The notes beneath the pieces were generated by a model that was not told the origin of the DNA, searched no databases, and saw nothing but the letters and a program-made list of their open reading frames with translations. Of a stretch of 64,000 bases of DNA, positions 27,177-35,870 are shown piece after piece. The first letter of the stretch is position 1. The number at the start of each line of letters is the position of its first letter. The translations under genes and the position numbers were made by a program. The DNA is from Myxococcus sp046520405 (GTDB lineage: Bacteria > Myxococcota > Myxococcia > Myxococcales > Myxococcaceae): assembly GCA_046520405.1 (NCBI GenBank), contig JBKGHI010000004.1:1-64000 (forward strand), read 5' to 3'.

Positions 27177-27487
27177 CGCTTCTTTCGCGCCGGACGTCGC
27201 CGCGTGACGGCGGAAAAGACGAAGCCACACCACACGCACGACTCGCCGCGACGGCCGCGGGGCAGCTCCAGGGTGCATCCCGGGCACCGGGGACGGGCCC
27301 GGGCTGGGGGCACGGGCTCGGCTGCTCGCCCGACGGTCCGCCGCGCCGCGGGCTCGGCGGCGGCCTTCAGGCGCAAGCGGGCCTCCAGGCGCCGGACCCG
27401 GTCTTCAAGCGCGGCGATCCTGGCGGACAGGCGAGCTTGAACCGCCTCGGGGGCCTCCGAGGGCTGTCGTCGGGTGGGCGAACGCAT
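27173..27487 (-). CDS. Small coiled-coil/zinc-ribbon protein
   Basis: A 104-aa protein with a short coiled coil (residues about 18-42: VQARLSARIAALEDRVRRLE). After it comes a basic linker and two CxxC motifs, CPGC (68-71) and CVWC (84-87), forming a zinc ribbon. The C-terminus is very basic (TRRRPARKKR). It overlaps the kinase-like gene by the ATGA arrangement and so starts a three-gene operon ending in the NarL-type regulator. Longer upstream readings of this frame run antisense through the nucleotidase gene and are not credible. Function unknown; an accessory factor for the kinase-like protein is a guess. Confidence 0.7.
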   Translation of the reverse strand: MRSPTRRQPSEAPEAVQARLSARIAALEDRVRRLEARLRLKAAAEPAARRTVGRAAEPVPPARARPRCPGCTLELPRGRRGESCVWCGFVFSAVTRRRPARKKR

Positions 27488-27700
27488 CGCAGACCCCGGA
27501 GCGTGCCATGCCCGCTCGGAACCCCGCAAGGAGAGAGCCGGGCCCGCCCACACGCGTGTTATGAGTCGTAGTCCCTTGGCACCGTCACTTTCCCCGTTTC
27601 GTCCCATCCCGGGTGGCCCGCGCCGGACCCGCTTCACGGGAGCTTCCGCTCTCCCCTCAATCGAGCCCGCGCCGAGGACGCCGCGCGCAGGGCCGAAGGG

Positions 27701-29269
27701 TTGCTCGCCGACGAGGAGCTGACGCGGCTGCTCACGTCGCCCCGCGAGCGCCGGGAGGTGGTGCAACGGGCGCGGGAGATCTTCGTCAACCGCAACCTGC
27801 GCATGGCCAGTGTCGAGCTGTTCGGCTTCGACATGGACTACACGTTGGCCATCTATCACATGCGCCGGTTGGAGCAGCTGTCGTTCGACATGACGCTGGC
27901 GAAGCTGGTGAGCGAGTACGGCTATCCGCCGGTGGTGGGCGGGCTCTTGTACGACCACCACTTCGTGATGCGCGGTCTGGCGGTGGACCGGGTGAACGGC
28001 AACATCCTGAAGATGGACCGCTTCGGCCACGTGGGGCGCGCGTATCACGGGCTGCGTCCGCTGAAGCGCGAGGTGTGGCGGGAGCTGTACCGGAACAAGC
28101 GGGTGCGGCTGCGCAACCCGCAGTTCGCCTGGAACGACACGCTGTTCGCGTTGCCGGAGACGTGCCTGTTCGCGGGCATCATCGAGCTGCTGGAGTCGCT
28201 GGGCCACACGGTGCATTACGGCAAGCTGTACGACGACATCCGCGAGGCCATCGACACGGTGCACCGGGACAACTCGCTCAAGCGCGAGGTGCGCAAGGAC
28301 CTGGCGCGCTACGTGTTCCTGGACCCGGAGCTGGGGCCGGCGTTGCACAAGCTGCGCTCGGGCGGCAAGCGGCTGTTCCTGCTGACGAACTCCGCGTGGG
28401 ACTACACGAACGCGGTGATGAAGTACCTGCTGGACGGGCAGCTCGCGGAGTACCCGAGCTGGCGGAACTACTTCGACGTGGTGGTGACGTCCGCGGCCAA
28501 GCCGGGCTTCTTCACGGATTCGCGCCCCTTCCTGGAGCTGGACCCGTCCACGGAGGAAGGCCGCGTGGTGGGCGAGGCCACGTCGTTGGATCGCGGCAAG
28601 GTGTACTCGGGCGGCAACCTGGCGCGCTTTGAAGAACTGACCGGCTACCGGGGCGAGAACATCCTGTACGTGGGCGACCACATCTACGGCGACATCCTGA
28701 AGTCGAAGAAGTCGTCGCTGTGGCGCACGTGCATGGTGGTGCAGGAGATTGAAGACGAAATCACGTACACGGCGACGCGCCAGGAGGACATTGGCACGCT
28801 GTCGCAGGTGGAGGTGCTCCGCGAGCGCCTGGACGACGAGGTGAACCACCACAAGACGCTGCTCAACCTCCTGGAGCGGCGGCTGGAGCGCGAGCAACTG
28901 GCGCCGGACGAACGCCTGGGCGTGGAGGAGCTTCGCAAGCAGACCAAGGTGGAGCTGGACCGGATGCGGCGGGCCTTGAAGGAGGCCAACGAGGTCGCCG
29001 ACACGCTGGAGCACGACGTCGAGGAAGGCTTCAACCCGTACTGGGGCCTGCTGTTCAAGGAAGGCAACGAGAACAGCCGCTTTGGCTACCAGGTGGAGCA
29101 GTACGCCTGTCTCTACACGAGCCGGGTGTCGAACTTCCTGCACCACTCGCCCATGCAGTACTACCGCTCGCCCCGGGACAAGATGGCCCACGAACAGGCC
29201 GGAGCCCTGTCCGCGCGGCTGTCCCCCATGGGCAGCGAAGGCCCCCCGAAGGGCGCCGGGAACGAGTAG
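27701..29269 (+). CDS. HAD-IG family 5'-nucleotidase
   Basis: A 522-aa cytosolic purine-type 5'-nucleotidase (cN-II/HAD-IG). The HAD motif I is FGFDMDYTLAIY with the nucleophile Asp and the second Asp in FDMDYT; motif II is LFLLTNS and the acidic motif is ILYVGDHIYGDI. The long C-terminal helical region (residues about 370-470, EVLRERLDDEVNHHKTLLN) forms the tetramer cap. The start is TTG because no ATG or GTG occurs nearby in frame; alternatively an internal ATG at MASVELFGFDM. The gene is divergent from the zinc-ribbon/kinase operon. Confidence 0.88.
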   Translation: MLADEELTRLLTSPRERREVVQRAREIFVNRNLRMASVELFGFDMDYTLAIYHMRRLEQLSFDMTLAKLVSEYGYPPVVGGLLYDHHFVMRGLAVDRVNGNILKMDRFGHVGRAYHGLRPLKREVWRELYRNKRVRLRNPQFAWNDTLFALPETCLFAGIIELLESLGHTVHYGKLYDDIREAIDTVHRDNSLKREVRKDLARYVFLDPELGPALHKLRSGGKRLFLLTNSAWDYTNAVMKYLLDGQLAEYPSWRNYFDVVVTSAAKPGFFTDSRPFLELDPSTEEGRVVGEATSLDRGKVYSGGNLARFEELTGYRGENILYVGDHIYGDILKSKKSSLWRTCMVVQEIEDEITYTATRQEDIGTLSQVEVLRERLDDEVNHHKTLLNLLERRLEREQLAPDERLGVEELRKQTKVELDRMRRALKEANEVADTLEHDVEEGFNPYWGLLFKEGNENSRFGYQVEQYACLYTSRVSNFLHHSPMQYYRSPRDKMAHEQAGALSARLSPMGSEGPPKGAGNE

Positions 29270-29299
29270 GCCGCAGGTGACGTGTCAGACCCTCCCTTA

Positions 29300-29369
29300 G
29301 GATGGGAACCTGTCAGGTAGCCTCCCCACAAGGTCGGGTGCTAGCCTGAGGACATCACAGGTTCCATCC
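29300..29369. repeat. Long nested inverted repeat upstream of the Uma2 gene
   Basis: Outer arms GGATGGGAACCTGT (left) and ACAGGTTCCATCC (right) pair over 13 bp with one bulged G. Inner arms TCAGG-TAGC and GCTAGCCTGA pair over 9 bp with one mismatch. The loop is GC-rich. It sits between the nucleotidase stop and the Uma2 gene start, 16 bp before its ATG, so it could terminate the upstream transcript or regulate the Uma2 gene. Confidence 0.55.
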
Positions 29370-29385
29370 AGGGAGAGGTGTGGGC

Positions 29386-29982
29386 ATGGGCAAGGGGAAG
29401 AATCGGAAGCCGGCGACCTACGAGGACATCGAGCAGCTTCCGGTCGGCTGGGTTGGGGAAATCGTCGACGACGCGCTGTACGCATCCCCCAGGCCCGCCT
29501 ATGGACACCTGCGGGCTTCCGGCCGGCTGGCGAGCCTCCTCACACATCCCTTCGAGCTCTCACGTGAGGGACCTGGCGGGTGGTGGTTCCTGATCGAACC
29601 CGAACTCCATTTCGCTCGCGATGTCGTGGTGCCCGACGTGGCCGGGTGGCGCCGCGAGCGGCTGCAAGAGCCCCCAGACCCCGAGTTGCCGTGGATCAGC
29701 ACCGCGCCTGACTGGCTGTGCGAAGTCCTGTCCCCCTCCACGCGAAGCCTGGACCGGGCCCGAAAGATGCCGCTGTACTTCCGCGAGGGCGTGGAGAACG
29801 TGTGGCTCATCGACCCCGTGCGGCAGTCACTGGAGGTCTATCGGCGAGGAAAGGCCAGTTGGGTCCGCAGCCAGTTGTTCACGGGGGACGTCACCGTGAA
29901 CGCGGAACCCTTCGAAGCCGTGCCACTGCAACTGGGGATGCTGTGGACACCGCGCGCGGGAGGCCCGCGGGTCCACCCCTGA
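29386..29982 (+). CDS. Uma2 family endonuclease-like protein
   Basis: A 198-aa protein of the Uma2 (DUF820) family with the PD-(D/E)XK nuclease fold. It has the family order: TYEDIEQLPVGWVGEIVDD near the N-terminus, a conserved ALYASPRPAYGHLRASGRL block, FARDVVVPDVAGWRRERL (DxxVPDVxxW motif), and a third block VLSPSTRSLDRARKMPLYFREGVEN with the acidic or K-rich core typical of the group. Family members are abundant in cyanobacteria and myxobacteria and mostly uncharacterised. The ATG has a GGGAGAGG ribosome-binding site 7 bp upstream. The Uma2 family is reliable, nuclease activity is inferred. Confidence 0.9.
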   Translation: MGKGKNRKPATYEDIEQLPVGWVGEIVDDALYASPRPAYGHLRASGRLASLLTHPFELSREGPGGWWFLIEPELHFARDVVVPDVAGWRRERLQEPPDPELPWISTAPDWLCEVLSPSTRSLDRARKMPLYFREGVENVWLIDPVRQSLEVYRRGKASWVRSQLFTGDVTVNAEPFEAVPLQLGMLWTPRAGGPRVHP

Positions 29983-29991
29983 GCCCTTCCC

Positions 29992-30792
29992 TTACGGCTC
30001 GGGAAGGGGCCCCACGCGGCCCCAGACGACATCGGTGAAGCGCGAGCCGGGCTCATCCGCCAGGCCCAGCTTGCGCAGGTCATCCGTGTACTTGGCGCCC
30101 TTCACCACCACCCACCGCCGCGCCACGCGGCGGGCCTCCTCCAGCGCCTCCTGCGTCAGCGGCGCGTGCTCCGCGAAGCGGCGGAGCATGTCGAACGCCG
30201 GCTGCGCCTTGCGCGGCTTGGCGAACATCGGGTCGAAGAAGACGACGTCGAATGAGCGCGGCGGCAACGTCTTCAGGTACTCGCGCGCATCCGCGTGCAC
30301 CACCTCGATGGGCCCTGAGTCCTCGCCCAGCGCGTAGCGCCGCAGCCCCTCCCCCGCCACCGCGCCCAGCGCCAGGCTCGCCTCCAGCCCCACCACGCGC
30401 CCCGTGGGTCCCACGGCCAGGGACGCCACCATGGCGTCCTGCCCCAGCCCCAACGTGCAGTCCAGCACCGCGTCACCGGCGCGAAGCTCCGCCACCCGAA
30501 CGAAGGCATCCGGCTCGCCCTCGCGCAGCCGCATCCGCCGCAGGTGCGCCATGCCCGCGTGGAACCCGAACGAGCCCTCCGCGTCCCACAGCGTCACGCC
30601 ATCCCCGCCCACCACCAGGAGCGCCGCCACCTTCGTGCCCAACCACGGCGCCACGCTCTCCTTCGCGCGCCGCGAAAGGAAGGGCACGCCCCACCGCGCC
30701 GCCACGGCGCGGGCCTCGCGCACCAACGCCGCATCCACCTTCGTGCTCGTCGTCACCGCCAGCGGTACCAGGGCCACCCTCCTGCCTCGCAT
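29992..30792 (-). CDS. Class I SAM-dependent methyltransferase, RsmJ-like
   Basis: A 266-aa methyltransferase with the SAM-binding motif I VLDCTLGLGQDAMVASL around residue 120 and a catalytic FFDPMFAKPRKA (DPMF, substrate/NPPY-like). Motif LDCTLGLGQDA matches RsmJ/YhiQ-type enzymes that modify 16S rRNA guanine; the substrate is not certain. The start chosen, MRGRRVALVPLAVTTSTKVD, gives a family-like N-terminus (VTTS block); an ATG 63 bp upstream gives a longer version. The gene converges on the Uma2 gene with a 9-bp gap. Confidence 0.8.
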   Translation of the reverse strand: MRGRRVALVPLAVTTSTKVDAALVREARAVAARWGVPFLSRRAKESVAPWLGTKVAALLVVGGDGVTLWDAEGSFGFHAGMAHLRRMRLREGEPDAFVRVAELRAGDAVLDCTLGLGQDAMVASLAVGPTGRVVGLEASLALGAVAGEGLRRYALGEDSGPIEVVHADAREYLKTLPPRSFDVVFFDPMFAKPRKAQPAFDMLRRFAEHAPLTQEALEEARRVARRWVVVKGAKYTDDLRKLGLADEPGSRFTDVVWGRVGPLPEP

Positions 30793-31038
30793 CCACCATG
30801 CCCGCAGCGAAGGAGCAACGGTTTCCGCCATCCACGACGCCGCGCGCCAAGCCACGCATGACCTGCCGCGTCAATCGTGGAATGCCCTGTCTGCCATCGT
30901 CTCGGAGCCGACAGGATTAGATGGGTTTAACGAACTCCATAGGAATTCGCGCCTTCGTGCCTCAGAATCAGGCTTCCTTCGGACGATGGAGAATCTCCCC
31001 AATCCGCGCCCGGAGTGGATCGCTTGGAGAGGACAACG

Positions 31039-33291
31039 ATGCGCAACAGAGCAACAGGAATGGCCGTTGCCGTACTGGTCGCAACCCTCTTGGTGGGCGA
31101 CGCGTTCGCAGCCACCTTCGGAGTCACGCCGTCGGGTTCGTCAGCAGTTTTCTTCGTCGACACCACCGCCTGGGCGGACATCCATTACGTCCGCAACAAC
31201 CAGGGGCAGCTCAACTATCGGATGGGCATCGTCAACGGCCGGAACCAGTACACGGTGACCGGCCTGTCCGCGGGCGAGACCATCGACTACTCCTTCACGT
31301 ACTGGGACGTGTCCTGCAACTGTGCGCGGGACACGGCGTGGACGCGCTACACGCACTCGGGCACCAACCCTCCGCCGCCCCCGCCGGACGCGGGCACGGA
31401 TGCGGGCACGCCGCCTCCCACGGACGCGGGGACGCCTCCGCCGGGCCCCATTGGTCCCATCGTCCCGCTGTACAGCAACACCACGGCGCTGGAGCCCTCC
31501 ACGGTGCAGGACACGTCGTCCGCCATCATCACCCGCGTGGGAGACCGCGTCCGCGACCGTCACGCCCGCGAGGACATGTTCCAGGCGTATGACCACTACC
31601 TGCCCCTATACTTCCAGGCGCGCACGCACCACATCGAAATCGTCGACGAGGTCGCCAAGGGCGGCAACCGCATCACGGTGAACCTGTACCCCACCTACCC
31701 CTACGAGCGTCCCGACTTCCGCGCCTTCTTCCGCGGGCTGGGCACCGTGGCGGAGTACTTCCACAACGCCCAGTTCACCCAGGTGAACGACTATCACTTC
31801 ACGTCCAGCGTGAACTTCAACGCCAAGGAAGGCCGGGCCATCCGCGTGGGAGACCGCATGGAGCTCGAGGTGGGTGTCTTCCTTCGTCAACCGGTGGAAG
31901 GCCGTTTCAACTACTACGCCACCACGTACCTCTACATGGTCGGCTCCGGCGGCGTGGTGCCCTTCGACGTGACGGGCTCCATCCGGGACTCCATCCCCAT
32001 GCCGGAGGCGGGCTGGAGCGGTGGCCGCACCACCCTGAGCTCGCCGCAGTCCAACGAGCCCGACAACCGCTTCCTCCAGATGGCCAACAACCTGGCGCCG
32101 GTGAGCGCGCAGCCCTTCGTGGAGGGACGCCGCGTCCACCACACGCACTTCGGTGACGGCAGCCACTCCGAGGCCGGCAACCCCGCCCTCACCCAGCACC
32201 AGGGCAAGCTGGGCCCCAACTACGTCGCCCCGTCCTGCGTCGCCTGCCACGTGCAGAATGGCCGCGGCCTGCCCCCGGGCAACGACACGACGCTGACGAA
32301 CTACGTGGTGAAGGTGGGCCAGTCCAATGGCGCCGCGGACCCGTTCCTCGGCTTCCGGCTCCAGCCGCGCCGCACCAGCGGCACGCCCGAGGGTGAGGCC
32401 CGCATCTCCGGCTGGACGACCAGCAGCGGCACCTACGGCGACGGAACCCGGTTCGAGCTGCGCCGGCCCAACTACAGCTTCCTCAACAACACGCCCACGA
32501 ACTTCTCCGCGCGCATCACCCCGCAGCTCGTGGGCATGGGCCTCCTGGAGGCCGTCGCCGAGACGACCATCGCCGGGCTGGCGGACCCCAATGACAGCAA
32601 CGGGGACGGCATCTCCGGCCGCATGCACCAGGTGCGCGACCCGCAGACGGGCCAGACGCGGCTGGGCCGCTTCGGCTGGAAGGCCAGCACGGCCACGGTG
32701 CGCCACCAGGTGGCCGAGGCCCTCAACAGCGACATCGGCGTCACCACGTCCGTCTTCCCGTCGCTGGACTGCGGACCCTCGCAGCAGGGCTGCTCCGGCA
32801 CCAGCACCGAGCTGGCCAACGCGGAGCTGGACAAGCTCGCGCGCTACATCTCCCTGCTGGGCGTTCCGGCGCGCCGCAACCTGGGCGACGCCACCGCGCA
32901 GCGCGGTGAGACGCTGTTCCACAACGCGGGCTGCGCGCGGTGCCACACCGCCACGCTGACCACCAGCGCCTTCCACCCGCACGCGGAGCTGCGTGGGCAG
33001 ACCATCCGTCCGTACACGGACCTGCTGCTGCACGACATGGGCGCGGGGCTGGCGGACAACCTGCCGGACGGCCAGGCCACGGGCGCAGAGTGGCGCACGC
33101 CTCCGCTCTGGGGCATCGGCCTGACGGCGGGCGTCAGCGGCGGCGAGGCCTACCTGCACGACGGCCGCGCCCGCAACCTGTCCGAGGCCATCCTCTGGCA
33201 CGGCGGCGAGGGGCAGGCGGCGCGGAACAACTTCGCCAACATGAACAGCACGGACCGCAACGCGCTGCTGGCGTTCCTGCGTTCGCTGTAA
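31039..33291 (+). CDS. Di-heme oxidoreductase with N-terminal carbohydrate-binding domain
   Basis: A 750-aa secreted redox protein. The signal peptide MRNRATGMAVAVLVATLLVGDAFA precedes a CBM56-like domain (residues about 25-115: AWADIHYVRNNQGQLNYRM and YSFTYWDVSCNC), then a Pro/Asp linker with PPPDAGTDAG repeats. The main domain is a COG3488-type di-heme protein: haem motifs CVACH near residue 405 and CARCH near residue 632, the latter following RGETLFHNAGCARCH, with LLHDMGAGLADN and LHDGRARNLSEAILWHGGEG conserved blocks. The start ATG has RBS GGAGAGGACA. The C-terminal part is probably an electron carrier or oxidase targeted to beta-glucan. Terminated by a clear hairpin. Confidence 0.88.
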   Translation: MRNRATGMAVAVLVATLLVGDAFAATFGVTPSGSSAVFFVDTTAWADIHYVRNNQGQLNYRMGIVNGRNQYTVTGLSAGETIDYSFTYWDVSCNCARDTAWTRYTHSGTNPPPPPPDAGTDAGTPPPTDAGTPPPGPIGPIVPLYSNTTALEPSTVQDTSSAIITRVGDRVRDRHAREDMFQAYDHYLPLYFQARTHHIEIVDEVAKGGNRITVNLYPTYPYERPDFRAFFRGLGTVAEYFHNAQFTQVNDYHFTSSVNFNAKEGRAIRVGDRMELEVGVFLRQPVEGRFNYYATTYLYMVGSGGVVPFDVTGSIRDSIPMPEAGWSGGRTTLSSPQSNEPDNRFLQMANNLAPVSAQPFVEGRRVHHTHFGDGSHSEAGNPALTQHQGKLGPNYVAPSCVACHVQNGRGLPPGNDTTLTNYVVKVGQSNGAADPFLGFRLQPRRTSGTPEGEARISGWTTSSGTYGDGTRFELRRPNYSFLNNTPTNFSARITPQLVGMGLLEAVAETTIAGLADPNDSNGDGISGRMHQVRDPQTGQTRLGRFGWKASTATVRHQVAEALNSDIGVTTSVFPSLDCGPSQQGCSGTSTELANAELDKLARYISLLGVPARRNLGDATAQRGETLFHNAGCARCHTATLTTSAFHPHAELRGQTIRPYTDLLLHDMGAGLADNLPDGQATGAEWRTPPLWGIGLTAGVSGGEAYLHDGRARNLSEAILWHGGEGQAARNNFANMNSTDRNALLAFLRSL

Positions 33292-33308
33292 TCCGCTGAA
33301 ACAACAAA

Positions 33309-33345
33309 GGGGGCCGCGCGTCACCGGCGGCCCCCTTCTTCTTTT
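33309..33345. terminator. Bidirectional Rho-independent terminator
   Basis: A 9-bp stem GGGGGCCGC/GCGGCCCCC is followed by TTCTTCTTTT on the plus strand and flanked by AAACAACAAA on the other side, which reads T-rich on the minus strand. It lies between the convergent di-heme oxidoreductase and diguanylate cyclase genes and can serve both. Confidence 0.9.
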
Positions 33346-33352
33346 CACGACC

Positions 33353-35518
33353 TCAGGAGGCGTTCGCCGCCTGGAGCTTCCGGCCACCCTGCATGATGGC
33401 CACGGTGACGGACTGGTTCCGGCCGTTGCGCTTCGAGTGGTAGAGGCACTGGTCGGCCAGGTCGATGAGCTGCTGCTTCTCCATGCCGCTGTCGGGGAAG
33501 GTGGCGATGCCCAGCGACATGGTGATCTTCAGCGGCCCCATCTCCGTCTGGAACGTCTCCGCCTTCACGGCCTCACGGATGCGCTCGGAGATGGTGAAGG
33601 CGCCCTTGGCGTCCGTCTCCGGCATGATGATGACGAACTCCTCGCCGCCGTAGCGGGCGACGATGTCCGTGTCGCGCGCCATCGTCTTGATGATGCGGGC
33701 CACGCCCTTGAGCACCTGGTCGCCCGTCGGGTGGCCGTAGGTGTCGTTGACGCTCTTGAAGTGGTCCACGTCGGTCAGAATGATGGAGCACTTGCGCTGG
33801 TAGCGCCGCGCCTGGGCCAGGATTTCGTCCGCCTTCGCCTGGAAGGTGCGGTGGTTGAACAGGCCAGTGAGGCCGTCCGTGGTGGCCATCCGCTCCATCT
33901 GCTCGAAGAGCTGCGCGCGCAGCACCGCCTGGGCGGCCTGGATGGCGATGACTTCAATCATCCGCAGCACGTCCTGCTCGAACGCGGCCTTCTTGCGAGA
34001 GCCCGCCACCAGCGTGCCCAGGATGCGGTCGCCCGCCACCAGCGGGAAGATCTTCAGCGCGCCCAGGCCGCGAATCTGCGTCTCGTCGTCGAAGATGACC
34101 TGCCGGTCCATGGCCTTGATGTCGCGGCCCGGCAGCGGCGCCCCGTAGCGGACCACGTTGGCCACCAGGCCGTTGTTGTCCTCGAAGCTCTGGCCGGACA
34201 GCGCCTGGCCCTGCGCCGTCACGCCGGACATCCGCACCACGCGGTGCATGCGCTTGCCGTCCACCTCGGACACCAGCGTCACCGCGCAGAAGTCCAGGCC
34301 CGCGAGCTGCCGGGTGCTCTCCAGCACCGCGACGAAGACCTGGTCCGGGCTTCCCGCGCGGTTGAGCTCTTCAATGGCGCGGAAGAACCGGTCCTTCTCG
34401 TCGCGCGTCTTGCGGATGTAGCTCATCACCCGCTCCACCTCGATGGAGCGCAGCACCTCGCCGGCGATGGTGGTGAGCAGCTTCTCGTCCTGGTCACTGA
34501 AGGGCTCGTTCGCCAGCCGGTCCGCCACCAGCACGCCGCGCACCAGGCCGCTGGCCTCCAGGATGGGGACCGCGAGCAGCGCCTGCACCGCGGGGCCGCC
34601 GCTCTCGTAGTGCGTCACGCCCTTGAGCCCGTTCGGCGAGTTCATCCGCACTGGGGCGCGGCGCTTGAGCACGCCGCCGATGATGCCCTCCCCCGCGTTG
34701 AAGCGCTCGCGCTGCACGCGCTCGGAGCCGGAGCGGCAGTCGTACAGCTTGAGGCTCCGGTCATCCGACGTGAGCAGGAAGGCGGCGCAGGTGTTCGTGC
34801 GCAGCCCCGTCTCCGCGATTTCGAGCGCGGCCTGCACGGCGCCCTCAATCTCCTTCACCGAGGCGACCAGCCACTTCTCATCCGAGCTCATCCCGCTGAA
34901 GCTGTCCTGCGTGCCGGAGGACACCAGCCGGAAGGTGCGCGCGCGCTCCTCCACCTCGCGGATGCGCTTCTGCACCGCGTCGCTCTCCGCCCGGCGCGCG
35001 GCGGCGATCCGCGTCGCCAGCACCAGGTGGTAGAGGCCGGAGAACAGGGCCAGGAAGGCCGCGTGCGTCAGGTAGCCGGTGGCGTTGGGCACTGGACCGC
35101 CCAGCGTCACCAGCGCGTCGAACACCAGCGCCACGCCCAGCAGCGTGAGGCCCGCGTTGCGCGGCAGGAAGGCCACCAGGAACGCCATCAGCAGGTAGAC
35201 GATGGGGAACAAATCCCCGCCGCCAATGGCCACCACCACGAAGGCCGCGGAGATGAGCGCGCCGCCCAGCTCCAAATCGTCCCGCAGGTCGATGACGGCG
35301 CCCACCGCGCCGCGCATGGCCCGGCGCCAGGCGGCCACGGCGATGCCCACCAGGAGGCAACCCACCAGGGCCGCCTCGGTCCACCCCAGCGTGTTCAACC
35401 CCCGGAAGCCGCCGCGCGCCAGGTGGATGAACGTGGCGAGCGCGGCCGCGGCGGGGATGGAACGGACCGCGAGACGCAGCAACCTTCCGGGAGACGGAAA
35501 CTCGGGAAGCGACGTCAT
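33353..35518 (-). CDS. Membrane diguanylate cyclase with two GAF domains
   Basis: A 721-aa c-di-GMP synthase. The N-terminal hydrophobic region (residues about 15-180) has five or six transmembrane segments. Two GAF-like domains follow (about 215-360 and 385-545), the first containing RFNAGEGIIGGVLKRRAPV. The C-terminal GGDEF domain has MATTDGLTGLFNHRTFQ, the active-site GGEEF and an I-site RDTD five residues before it, which predicts feedback inhibition by c-di-GMP. The start ATG overlaps the stop of the upstream FtsB-like gene (ATGA). Product made could act on PilZ proteins such as the one at 13.1 kb. Confidence 0.95.
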   Translation of the reverse strand: MTSLPEFPSPGRLLRLAVRSIPAAAALATFIHLARGGFRGLNTLGWTEAALVGCLLVGIAVAAWRRAMRGAVGAVIDLRDDLELGGALISAAFVVVAIGGGDLFPIVYLLMAFLVAFLPRNAGLTLLGVALVFDALVTLGGPVPNATGYLTHAAFLALFSGLYHLVLATRIAAARRAESDAVQKRIREVEERARTFRLVSSGTQDSFSGMSSDEKWLVASVKEIEGAVQAALEIAETGLRTNTCAAFLLTSDDRSLKLYDCRSGSERVQRERFNAGEGIIGGVLKRRAPVRMNSPNGLKGVTHYESGGPAVQALLAVPILEASGLVRGVLVADRLANEPFSDQDEKLLTTIAGEVLRSIEVERVMSYIRKTRDEKDRFFRAIEELNRAGSPDQVFVAVLESTRQLAGLDFCAVTLVSEVDGKRMHRVVRMSGVTAQGQALSGQSFEDNNGLVANVVRYGAPLPGRDIKAMDRQVIFDDETQIRGLGALKIFPLVAGDRILGTLVAGSRKKAAFEQDVLRMIEVIAIQAAQAVLRAQLFEQMERMATTDGLTGLFNHRTFQAKADEILAQARRYQRKCSIILTDVDHFKSVNDTYGHPTGDQVLKGVARIIKTMARDTDIVARYGGEEFVIIMPETDAKGAFTISERIREAVKAETFQTEMGPLKITMSLGIATFPDSGMEKQQLIDLADQCLYHSKRNGRNQSVTVAIMQGGRKLQAANAS

Positions 35519-35796
35519 GGGGACTCCAGGTGGAAGACAAGCTCGCCCGGCTTCACGAAGCCGAGTTCCTCACGCACGGCGCGCTCCAACGCGGCCGGGT
35601 CCTTGCGCAGGGCGGCAATCTCGTTGCGCAGGGCCTCATTCTGGGCGGTCAGGGAGCGGTTGCGGGCCTGCACCGACTCCACGTCCTGCCGGAGCGAGAG
35701 GTAGCGACGGAAGCCCTTCGCGTCCACGACGGACACGAGGCTCAGGGCCGCAGCCACCCCTACCGCCACCACCAGGAACTTTCGCCTCGCCGTCAT
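35515..35796 (-). CDS. FtsB/DivIC family septum formation initiator
   Basis: A 93-aa bitopic membrane protein. A transmembrane helix (KFLVVAVGVAAALSLVSVV, residues about 5-24) is followed by a coiled coil (VQARNRSLTAQNEALRNEIA) and a conserved C-terminal block LERAVREELGFVKPGELVF, typical of FtsB/DivIC. These proteins link FtsL and FtsQ to septal peptidoglycan synthesis. The start was chosen at MTARRKF because the upstream extension is not conserved-looking. It overlaps the diguanylate cyclase gene, an association that may be only genomic. Confidence 0.87.
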   Translation of the reverse strand: MTARRKFLVVAVGVAAALSLVSVVDAKGFRRYLSLRQDVESVQARNRSLTAQNEALRNEIAALRKDPAALERAVREELGFVKPGELVFHLESP

Positions 35797-35870
35797 GAGC
35801 GCGGAGGACCGTACCAGTGGCCCCCTGCCTCGCAAGATTTCCGCTCCAGGCCTGTAGCAATGCCACGAAG

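Noticed and set aside
27173..29191. A 672-codon minus-strand protein reading through the nucleotidase gene
   Set aside because: Only its last 104 residues (zinc ribbon) look real; the rest is antisense to the conserved 5'-nucleotidase.
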